Of a stretch of 64,000 bases of DNA, positions 17,733 through 24,365 are shown piece after piece. The DNA comes from Desulfobulbaceae bacterium (GTDB lineage Bacteria; Desulfobacterota; Desulfobulbia; Desulfobulbales; SURF-16). The notes below the pieces were generated by a model. The model worked only from the letters and a program-made list of their open reading frames with translations. It searched no databases and was not told the DNA's origin. How positions within the stretch are numbered: the stretch's first letter is position 1; every line of letters starts with the position of its first letter. Location of the stretch: the NCBI GenBank assembly GCA_020444175.1, contig JAHLLM010000001.1, positions 1 to 64,000 on the forward strand, given 5' to 3'. The position numbers and the translations under genes were made by a program.

Positions 17733-19835
17733 TCAATACATTTTTTCTTTCCACATCTCACCACTGAATTGAATGGCGCAATTTCGGCCTGAATCCTTGG
17801 CATTGTACAGGGCAACATCGGCCTGCTTTATTACCTCCCAGATTCCTTTAGCCTTGACGTCCGGGTATTCACTCACCCCGATGCTCACGGTCTTTTTAAT
17901 ATCCGCCCCGGCAAGGTGGAACTGGTGCTCCTCCACAGTAATTCTGATTTTTTCTGCCACAGGCAGAGCCCTATCTTTTTCAATATCCTGAAGCAGGATC
18001 AAAAATTCTTCCCCGCCGAAACGAATTACCATGTCGGATTCCCTCACGCAATTCACCAGGATGGTGGAAAGTTCGCTTAAAACCTGATCTCCGGCGTCGT
18101 GCCCATAGGTGTCATTAACCTGTTTGAAAAAATCCATATCGCACATCAGGATGCCGAGGTTGGTTTTTCTGCGGTTGATACCGGCCAGTATCTGACTCAA
18201 GGAGACCTCAAGATAGCGACGGTTGTAAAGTCCTGTCAGCTGGTCCTTGGTAGCCATTTCTTCAAGTTTTCTGGCAAAGCGTTTTGCCTGAAGAACAGGG
18301 AGAGCCTCTTCAAGGTAATTCTGTGCCTCCAGGAGCCGCTGAGCATTGTTACGCTGTTCTGTTTTTTCCTCAGTAAACGGCAGCAGAAACTGGACCACGC
18401 CGATAACATGCCCCCCAACCAGCATTGGGATACAGAGGTAGTTCATAACATTGCCAAAAGGGCACACACGGCACATATCAGAATCGGCAAAGGAGGATAC
18501 AATACCACCGGTTCTTTTTGCCCGGCAGGTATCGGACACAGTAAACTCCGGCAATTCTTTTTCCAGCTCCAGCGGACAGGAGTAGACAGGCACCAGAGAA
18601 TCGTCAGAATCTATTTCGTAAATCACAAAGGTGCGCAGATCAAGCTGTTCCGTAAAGACCTTGGCAAGCCTGAAATAAACCTCTTCGCAAGAGCCGTCAG
18701 CCTCAATCTTTTGCCGGAAACCTGAAATCTCCCGCATGCGCTCCATCAGTTCCTTGGTTGCCCTGACAACATCACCTATTTCATCATGCCTCTGAAGGAC
18801 CAAGGAGTTGAGGATCTCATAACACTCACTTTCTTCCACAGTCTGCTTGTTAACACTGGCGAGAATTTTTGAAAATTTCTTCAGAAGATAGACCAGTGAA
18901 ACCAGGGGGGTGACAATACCCCGCGACATAAACCCTCCCAGGCTTAGCAGGAAAAGAGTAATAACAGCCAGGCTGACAAACATGAGAAGTGCGTAGCCGG
19001 AGGCAAGTTCCAGGCTTTGCCCCATGAGACTTGACGCTTTCTGGCTTTTTGCTATTGAGGTAGAAGCAAGCTGTGACTCCATGGACCGCAGGTCACCAAA
19101 AACCTTTTTCTGGTTATCCAGAACCTTTTGCCGGATGGCCGCGACAGTTGAGATTCCGTCATCAAGTTCGTAGAAAAGCTCTATTATTTCTTTTATATAG
19201 ATCATCTCAGCCTCGGGAAGGCTTGGGATAATTGCCAGAAGGTTGGCCTCAAGGCTTTCCATGATCAGGGTAATATTGCGCCGGGCATTCCCCAGGGTTT
19301 CATCCTGGCCATTTAAAATTCCGGTTATATAGATTGGCTGATAATCTCGAAAACCCTGGCCGGCAACTTTTAATGCCTTTTGATAATTTGTATCATTATT
19401 GCAGATGCCGACCTGTTCAATTCTGGCAAGTATGGCATTTCCAGCCTCAAGGGCCTTGAGATTATTTGCCCGCAGACTATTCATCCTGATTTCAAGAGTG
19501 CTGACTTTATCGAGAAAACTCGCCAGGGTGGGACGCGCTTCAGGAGGCAAATCAAGCAAGACGTGTTGTGATTTCCTCTCCACTTCTTTAAGGAGTGCAG
19601 GTGAGCCTGTTTCCATAAAAGCTGTAAGATCTGCCTGGATTGCTCCTATCATCTGGGTAGTGGAAAAACTGTTTTCCAGCTCAGCCAGGAGTTGAGTTGA
19701 TGCACCCTGGATAAGAACTTTATTGCGGTTGAATTGCACATATCGCCAGAGCCCAATACTGGTTACCAGCAGGATAATAAGAGCAGATCCAGCAGCTATG
19801 GCCCTGAACTTATCCTTTAAACTCCATCTTTTCAT
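17733..19835 (-). CDS. Membrane diguanylate cyclase with periplasmic four-helix sensor and GAF-like domain
   Basis: A 700-residue protein. The ATG at 19835 is preferred over 19925 because it has an AAGGG site and gives a normal basic start before TM1 (about residues 13-30). A 240-residue mainly helical periplasmic region is closed by TM2 (about 278-302). A HAMP-like linker, a GAF-like domain (VPVYSCPLELEKEL...CRVCPFGNVMNYLC) and a C-terminal GGDEF domain follow. The active-site motif is GGEEF near residue 605. An RxxD inhibitory site (RESD) stands five residues before it, so product inhibition by cyclic di-GMP is expected. The cysteines in the GAF-like part could bind a cofactor. Confidence 0.9.
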   Translation of the reverse strand: MKRWSLKDKFRAIAAGSALIILLVTSIGLWRYVQFNRNKVLIQGASTQLLAELENSFSTTQMIGAIQADLTAFMETGSPALLKEVERKSQHVLLDLPPEARPTLASFLDKVSTLEIRMNSLRANNLKALEAGNAILARIEQVGICNNDTNYQKALKVAGQGFRDYQPIYITGILNGQDETLGNARRNITLIMESLEANLLAIIPSLPEAEMIYIKEIIELFYELDDGISTVAAIRQKVLDNQKKVFGDLRSMESQLASTSIAKSQKASSLMGQSLELASGYALLMFVSLAVITLFLLSLGGFMSRGIVTPLVSLVYLLKKFSKILASVNKQTVEESECYEILNSLVLQRHDEIGDVVRATKELMERMREISGFRQKIEADGSCEEVYFRLAKVFTEQLDLRTFVIYEIDSDDSLVPVYSCPLELEKELPEFTVSDTCRAKRTGGIVSSFADSDMCRVCPFGNVMNYLCIPMLVGGHVIGVVQFLLPFTEEKTEQRNNAQRLLEAQNYLEEALPVLQAKRFARKLEEMATKDQLTGLYNRRYLEVSLSQILAGINRRKTNLGILMCDMDFFKQVNDTYGHDAGDQVLSELSTILVNCVRESDMVIRFGGEEFLILLQDIEKDRALPVAEKIRITVEEHQFHLAGADIKKTVSIGVSEYPDVKAKGIWEVIKQADVALYNAKDSGRNCAIQFSGEMWKEKMY

Positions 19836-20212
19836 AGACACCCTTCTCTTTCTGGAAAAATCATGCTCACCTTTCACTTCATACAAGTTTTTTATCATTA
19901 TGTAGCAAATAATGCGAAATATCAAACATTTAACCAGTATTATCTGAAGAAATGAAAAAACAGAGAAACAGGAAAATCAGGACATCTGTGTCAGTTTGAA
20001 ATAAAATCCAAAACAAATACAACAAAATCAAAAGGATACATTGTGCCACCCAGGTTTTTCAAAAAAATTCCGGCCCAAAATAAACAGTGTGTCCGCACAG
20101 AAGCGCACCTGTTGAATCATGGCGCAATCCCCCCGCAGGGGAGGAATAAGGAAATATTCTCTCCGTTCCGGAAGCCGCTTATTGACGAGCCTGGACATAT
20201 TTTCCCACATGC

Positions 20213-20241
20213 TTGACAACTTTTTCCAATTCCGTTAGAAA
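20213..20241 (+). promoter_or_regulatory. Putative sigma-70 promoter of the cobalamin riboswitch transcript
   Basis: A perfect -35 TTGACA (20213-20218) is followed after 17 bp by TAGAAA (20236-20241), a moderate -10. A start near 20248 would place the transcript's 5' end just before the riboswitch aptamer. Confidence 0.5.
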
Positions 20242-20252
20242 GAGAAAAGTTT

Positions 20253-20415
20253 ACTGGTGCCCTTAACCGGGCTTAAAAGGGAACCCTGTGCAAATCAGGG
20301 ACGGACCCGCCGCTGTAACCGGGGACAAAAACCACATAGAAAAGCCACTGTTTATGGAAATAAACGGGAAGGCGTGGTGAGTAGAACGATCCGGGAGTCA
20401 GAATACCTGCCTGTA
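20253..20415 (+). ncRNA. Cobalamin (adenosylcobalamin-type) riboswitch aptamer
   Basis: The conserved blocks of the cobalamin riboswitch occur in order: GGTGCCCTTAACCGGGCTTA, then AAGGGAACCCTGTG, GACGGACCCGCCGCTGTAAC, GCCACTG (20345-20351), GGGAAGGCG and the closing GAGTCAGAATACCTGCC. It binds cobalamin and controls the downstream expression platform. It is on the plus strand, whereas the nearest full gene is on the minus strand. The only ORF directly downstream has 48 codons. Confidence 0.95.
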
Positions 20416-20478
20416 AATGGAGATTAACTGCTTCCGTGGACCAGAAGCGGCTATCGTATCTGAGGAAAAACAGGGAAT

Positions 20479-20515
20479 CCCCGGATCAATTTACATTGGT
20501 CCGGGGATTTTTTTT
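20479..20515 (+). terminator. Riboswitch-linked intrinsic terminator
   Basis: The stem CCCCGGATCAA (20479-20489) pairs with TTGGTCCGGGG (20496-20506) with one wobble, and is followed by A then eight T. The upstream segment GGACCA (20439-20444) is complementary to TGGTCC (20497-20502) in the terminator's right arm, offering an antiterminator pairing. The platform therefore looks intact and able to switch transcription. Confidence 0.85.
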
Positions 20516-20557
20516 GTCCGCGGGCCATGATCATCTGCTTTCAGCAAGGAGGACAAA

Positions 20558-20704
20558 ATGGCTTTACGCGAACAATCATTCTGTAAAATCACCCTTTTTC
20601 TCATCAAGGACTGGGATTCCTTTCAAATGGCCATGCGCGGCTGTCTTTACAGCCCACGGAGCTATCTGCCTCTACCGTCAGCCGATCCAGAGGTTGCAAA
20701 TTAA
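20558..20704 (+). CDS. 48-codon ORF under the cobalamin riboswitch
   Basis: An ATG at 20558 has an excellent ribosome site (AAGGAGG, 5 bp spacing) and encodes 48 residues (MALREQSFCKITLFLIKD and onward) ending at TAA 20704. It lies directly after the riboswitch terminator, so its expression should fall when cobalamin is abundant. I recognise no family. The last 27 bp overlap the 3' end of the opposite-strand spmAB-like gene. It may be a real small protein, or the remnant of a longer cobalamin-repressed gene lost by deletion. Confidence 0.45.
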   Translation: MALREQSFCKITLFLIKDWDSFQMAMRGCLYSPRSYLPLPSADPEVAN

Positions 20705-21976
20705 CACGGAGACAACAATGCCGACGGCATCGGCACAGAGTGCTGCCGGCAGGGCATGGCGGGTTCGCCTGATACCCACACTGCCGAAATAGACGGCCAG
20801 CACATAAAATGTTGTCTCTGTGGAACCTTGCATGGTGGAGACGAGAAAGGAAAGAAAACTGTCCGGGGCCTGATTGACCATTTCGCTCATGATGCCAAAG
20901 GCCCCGCTGCCGGAAAGAGGTCGCATGAGAGCCATGGCCAGGGCCTCGGCCGGCATACCCACGGCCTCGGTGACAGGCGAAAGCACAGAGATCAGGATAT
21001 CCATGGCTCCACTGGCCCGAAACATGCCGATGGCCACAAAAATGGCCACCATGAAAGGGATGATGCGAACGGCGGTATTAAATCCTTCTTTAGCTCCGTC
21101 GGTGAGGGTTTCGTAAATTTTGACACCACGGAAATAACCGAAAATAAGCAGCGCTGATATGAGTACAGGAATAAGCCAGCTTGATATACTGTTCAGGGTT
21201 TCCGATGAAAGAAGGGACGCCGGAGGCGCCTGGACCCATCGATAAACAACAGCACCCAGAAAAGCGGAGATAAGCAGCCAGATGAAAACCCTTCCCGATC
21301 TGCCGGGGGGAAAAAGATCTGTGTCATCGTCGCTTGCCTCCTCTGTCTCGCTTATTGCCTCATAGTGCCTGGGCCGGACAATATCCTGTCTTTTGGCCAG
21401 CATCTTGGAGACGATAATTGCCACGCAGGTGGAACAGGCCGTGGCAATAAGCGAAGGAATAAGGATAGCAGCCGGGCTCGTGGCACCTGCCGCGGCACGA
21501 ACGGTGATGACTCCCAGAGGAAGGAGGGTCACACTTGATGTATTGATAGCCAGGAAGAGACACATGGCATTTGTGGCGGTTCCCTTTTCCTCAGAAAGCT
21601 TGTCAAGTTCCTGCATGGCCTTAATACCCATGGGCGTCGCTGCATTGCCAAGGCCAAGGGCATTGGCGGCCATATTCATGATCATGGCGCTCATGGCGGG
21701 ATGGTCATGGGGTACGTCGGGAAAAAGTCTGACCATAAGGGGCCTGACTCCCCGGGCAATGATGCGCATGAGCCCTCCGGCCTCTGCAACTTTCATGATG
21801 CCGAGCCAGAGCGCCATGGGGCCGATGAGTCCTATGGCCAGGGTCACGGCGCCTTTGGCTGACTCAAAGGATGCCTTGGTCACGGCGTCCATTCTGCCGG
21901 TGTAGGCAGCCGTCACTGTGGCAATGAGCACCAGGGAAAGCCAGATGATATTGATGGCTGAGGGCTTTTGTTTCAT
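20678..21976 (-). CDS. Nucleoside-recognition (Gate) domain membrane protein, fused SpmA-SpmB
   Basis: A 432-residue polytopic membrane protein with two Gate/nucleoside-recognition domains. The first half is SpmA-like (NMAANALGLGNAATPMGIKA near residue 105, then NTSSVTLLPLGVI). The second half is SpmB-like (AVRIIPFMVAIFVAIGMF, then RPLSGSGAFG and STETTFYVLAVYFG). In spore-formers the two are separate genes; fused forms occur in many non-sporulating bacteria, with unknown substrate. The gene is convergent with the riboswitch-ORF transcript and divergent from cbiK. Transport or membrane signalling is inferred from the family only. Confidence 0.87.
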   Translation of the reverse strand: MKQKPSAINIIWLSLVLIATVTAAYTGRMDAVTKASFESAKGAVTLAIGLIGPMALWLGIMKVAEAGGLMRIIARGVRPLMVRLFPDVPHDHPAMSAMIMNMAANALGLGNAATPMGIKAMQELDKLSEEKGTATNAMCLFLAINTSSVTLLPLGVITVRAAAGATSPAAILIPSLIATACSTCVAIIVSKMLAKRQDIVRPRHYEAISETEEASDDDTDLFPPGRSGRVFIWLLISAFLGAVVYRWVQAPPASLLSSETLNSISSWLIPVLISALLIFGYFRGVKIYETLTDGAKEGFNTAVRIIPFMVAIFVAIGMFRASGAMDILISVLSPVTEAVGMPAEALAMALMRPLSGSGAFGIMSEMVNQAPDSFLSFLVSTMQGSTETTFYVLAVYFGSVGIRRTRHALPAALCADAVGIVVSVLICNLWIG

Positions 21977-22122
21977 GGATTTTACGAAAGATTTTTTTGT
22001 GAGTGCCTGTCCAGGATGAAATTCATGTAATTGAGAAACGGTGTACCATAGGACAAATCAAACGGAAAGCAAATCGCTTCATTTATTTATAAAATATCTC
22101 ATTATTCACGAGGAAAGACATC

Positions 22123-23100
22123 ATGTATAGAAAAATTACCCAAATTCTTTTATTTTTTCTTTTTTTCAGCATTACGACACAATCCTTTGCTACTGCAGGG
22201 CAGAACAAGGGCGAAACAGCCATTGTGCTGGCAAGCTTCGGCACCACGGTGCCCGAGGCCGTGACAGCCATTACCAATATTTCGGACAAGATAAAACAGG
22301 CATTCCCAGGTGTGGAGGTCAGGACAACCTTTACCTCGAATATTATCCGCTCCATCTGGAAAAAAAGACGCGCAGAGCCGCAGGAATGGCTTGACATGGG
22401 GGTACCGGAGGAAATTCTCTATGTCAAAAATATCATCTCCACCATTGGCGACCTGCGGGAAGACGGTTACCGCAACATAATTGTCCAGCCGTCCCATATG
22501 TACTTCATGGAACAATCGCAGGATCTGCAGAGTTATGTCGATGCCTTGGGCTCAATCCGAACCACCAAGGACAAATGGCGCCCCTTTGACAAGGTGGTGA
22601 TGGGCAGGCCGGCTCTGGGAATGCCGGGCGACAGGTATGACTACCATGAGGACATGGAACACGTTGTCAAAATTCTTGCCCGGGACATTGAACTGGCCAG
22701 AAAAGAAAATGCCATGCTCATCTACATGGGACACGGCAACGCACACTGGTCAACCGGGATTTACCAGGAAACCCAGAAAAAATTCCGGGAAATCTACCCT
22801 GATGTTCAAACCTTTATCGGGGTTGTGGAAGGATATCCGGCACTGGATGATTTTATCAGCCATCTCTCCCATGGTAAAACTTCAAAGATCATGTTGAAGC
22901 CTTTCATGATTGTTGCCGGGGACCATGCAGTAAACGACATGGCCGGAAATGATGCCCACTCATGGAAATCAATTCTTACAGAGGCCGGCTACACGGTCGT
23001 CCCTGTTTTGGAAGGCCTTGGAGCCAATGATTTTTTTGCGGAAATATTTACAGATCACATAAGGGATGTTGCCAAAGAGAATGGTATTGCCCTTGACTAA
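22123..23100 (+). CDS. cbiK: Sirohydrochlorin cobaltochelatase CbiK with signal peptide
   Basis: A 325-residue class II chelatase that inserts Co2+ (or Fe2+) into sirohydrochlorin in the anaerobic cobalamin pathway. Family features: ETAIVLASFGTTVPEA near residue 30, IIVQPSHMYFMEQSQDLQ with the metal-binding His near 126, and IYMGHGNAHWSTGIYQ near 205. Residues 1-25 form a Sec signal peptide (FFLFFSITTQSFA), so the mature enzyme is probably periplasmic, as known for CbiK-P of Desulfovibrio vulgaris. The ribosome site GAGGAAAG precedes the ATG. It is divergent from spmAB and lies 1.4 kb beyond the cobalamin riboswitch on the same strand. The stop TAA lies immediately before a family B element. 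Confidence 0.92.
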   Translation: MYRKITQILLFFLFFSITTQSFATAGQNKGETAIVLASFGTTVPEAVTAITNISDKIKQAFPGVEVRTTFTSNIIRSIWKKRRAEPQEWLDMGVPEEILYVKNIISTIGDLREDGYRNIIVQPSHMYFMEQSQDLQSYVDALGSIRTTKDKWRPFDKVVMGRPALGMPGDRYDYHEDMEHVVKILARDIELARKENAMLIYMGHGNAHWSTGIYQETQKKFREIYPDVQTFIGVVEGYPALDDFISHLSHGKTSKIMLKPFMIVAGDHAVNDMAGNDAHSWKSILTEAGYTVVPVLEGLGANDFFAEIFTDHIRDVAKENGIALD

Positions 23101-23240
23101 CAGGCTGTTGAAAAATGTAGCGAGCGAAGCGGAGACAAGGAAAAATGAGGCGAAAAAGCGCAGTTTACATGGAGTAAATGAGCATTTTGAGCCAAATTTT
23201 GACGCAGTATCAGCAAGCGCAGTAGTTTTTCAACAGCCTG
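23101..23240 (+). repeat. Family B inverted-repeat element, copy 1
   Basis: A 140-bp element with perfect 15-bp terminal inverted repeats (CAGGCTGTTGAAAAA at 23101-23115, complement at 23226-23240). CTAA lies directly outside both ends. It is 136/140 identical to the copy at 36538. The left flank CTAA includes the cbiK stop codon. The element carries an open frame through its length. It is likely a non-autonomous transposon. Confidence 0.88.
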
Positions 23241-23324
23241 CTAAGCTTTTTCCCGCCTCGATCTTCATGCAGTTCGAGGCGGACTAACTTGTTTTTTACA
23301 TGTTTTTTTTGCTGAAAAGAAAAA

Positions 23325-23714
23325 TCAGGTGGAGGTGTCGAATAAAAGACCGGTCTGTTCCGAGGGAGAGGTGGACAAAAAATCCTCAACGCTTTTTTTC
23401 AGGTCAAATGTCTGCCCTGCCTGGGGATCGACAAGCTGCACAGCGGGTTGCTCTTCCCCTGAAATCTGAAACTGCGCCTCTGAGTTCCCAAGTTCGTCCA
23501 ATTTTTTATTCAATTCGCGAATCTTGGACTCCAGCTGTTGACGGATTTTGGTGATTTCGGTATTTTTGCGGATGGTGGTCTTTTTCGAGATTTCGGTACG
23601 TGCGCCCTGCTCGGTTCGGACCTCTCTGGAAACTTCTACCCGCTGGCTCTGCTCATACTCCCTGGTTCTGCTGACTTGTGCTGATGCGGGCAGCGTGGTA
23701 TCGATGTTATTCAT
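23325..23714 (-). CDS. Small coiled-coil protein, possibly FlaG-like
   Basis: A 129-residue hydrophilic protein without signal peptide. The ATG at 23714 is chosen for its GGAG site six bases upstream. The middle (about residues 50-85) is a predicted coiled coil (IRQQLESKIRELNKKLDEL). It is followed by FQISGEEQPAVQLVDPQ, which loosely resembles the FlaG pattern of a beta strand plus VxVxDxxTGE. The FlaG suggestion is weak because no flagellar gene is nearby. Otherwise unrecognised. It is divergent from mntP with an 87-bp gap. Confidence 0.6.
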   Translation of the reverse strand: MNNIDTTLPASAQVSRTREYEQSQRVEVSREVRTEQGARTEISKKTTIRKNTEITKIRQQLESKIRELNKKLDELGNSEAQFQISGEEQPAVQLVDPQAGQTFDLKKSVEDFLSTSPSEQTGLLFDTST

Positions 23715-23801
23715 GGTGACTCTCCTCAAAGTTCGCCAAAAAAACTATCTCCATAAAACATAGCAACGCTTACCAGCAGGGTCAACCCGGAAATAAAAAT
23801 A

Positions 23802-24365
23802 ATGGAACCACTTACCCTTCTCTTCATTGCCGTTGCTCTAGCCATGGATGCCTTTGCCGTGGCCCTGGCTGCAGGTGTAACCCTGCATCCGGTCAGCAAA
23901 AGACAGCTTTTCAGACTCGGCTTTCACTTCGGTCTTTTCCAGGGTCTGATGCCTATTATTGGCTGGCTGGCCGGTGTAAGCGTGCAATCAATGATCAGCG
24001 ACTATGACCACTGGATTGCCTTCGGCCTCCTCTCCTATGTCGGCGGCAAAATGATCCACGAGTCATTTGAAAATGATGACGAAAACGCCAAAACAGATCC
24101 CACCCGGGGAGCGACAATGGTCATGCTTTCCATTGCTACGAGCATAGACGCCCTTGCCGTTGGCCTTTCCCTGGCGGTCATCGGGGTCAGCGTCTGGACA
24201 CCGGCGCTGATAATCGGCATCACGGCATCAGCCTTCACTGTCACGGGAATGCTTCTGGGCGGCAGAATCGGCATGGTCTGGGGCAAAAGGGTCGAGGTCA
24301 TCGGCGGACTGGTGCTCATTGCCATAGGCCTGAAAATACTCTTTGAACATCTTCTGTCAGGGTAA
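23802..24365 (+). CDS. mntP: Manganese efflux pump MntP
   Basis: A 187-residue protein with six membrane segments in two repeats, the size of E. coli MntP (188). The conserved membrane aspartates are present in ALAMDAFAVALAAG (about residue 16) and in IATSIDALAVGLSLAV (about 108), and also FGLLSYVGGKMIHES. It exports Mn2+ across the inner membrane. No yybP-ykoY manganese riboswitch fits in the short upstream space. Its 3' end overlaps the 3' end of the opposite-strand E2-like gene by 9 bp. Confidence 0.93.
   Translation: MEPLTLLFIAVALAMDAFAVALAAGVTLHPVSKRQLFRLGFHFGLFQGLMPIIGWLAGVSVQSMISDYDHWIAFGLLSYVGGKMIHESFENDDENAKTDPTRGATMVMLSIATSIDALAVGLSLAVIGVSVWTPALIIGITASAFTVTGMLLGGRIGMVWGKRVEVIGGLVLIAIGLKILFEHLLSG

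Noticed and set aside
23066-23287. 73-codon frame through the family B element after cbiK
   Set aside because: The peptide is supplied by the repeat itself and recurs at 36545; treated as element-encoded open frame, not a gene.
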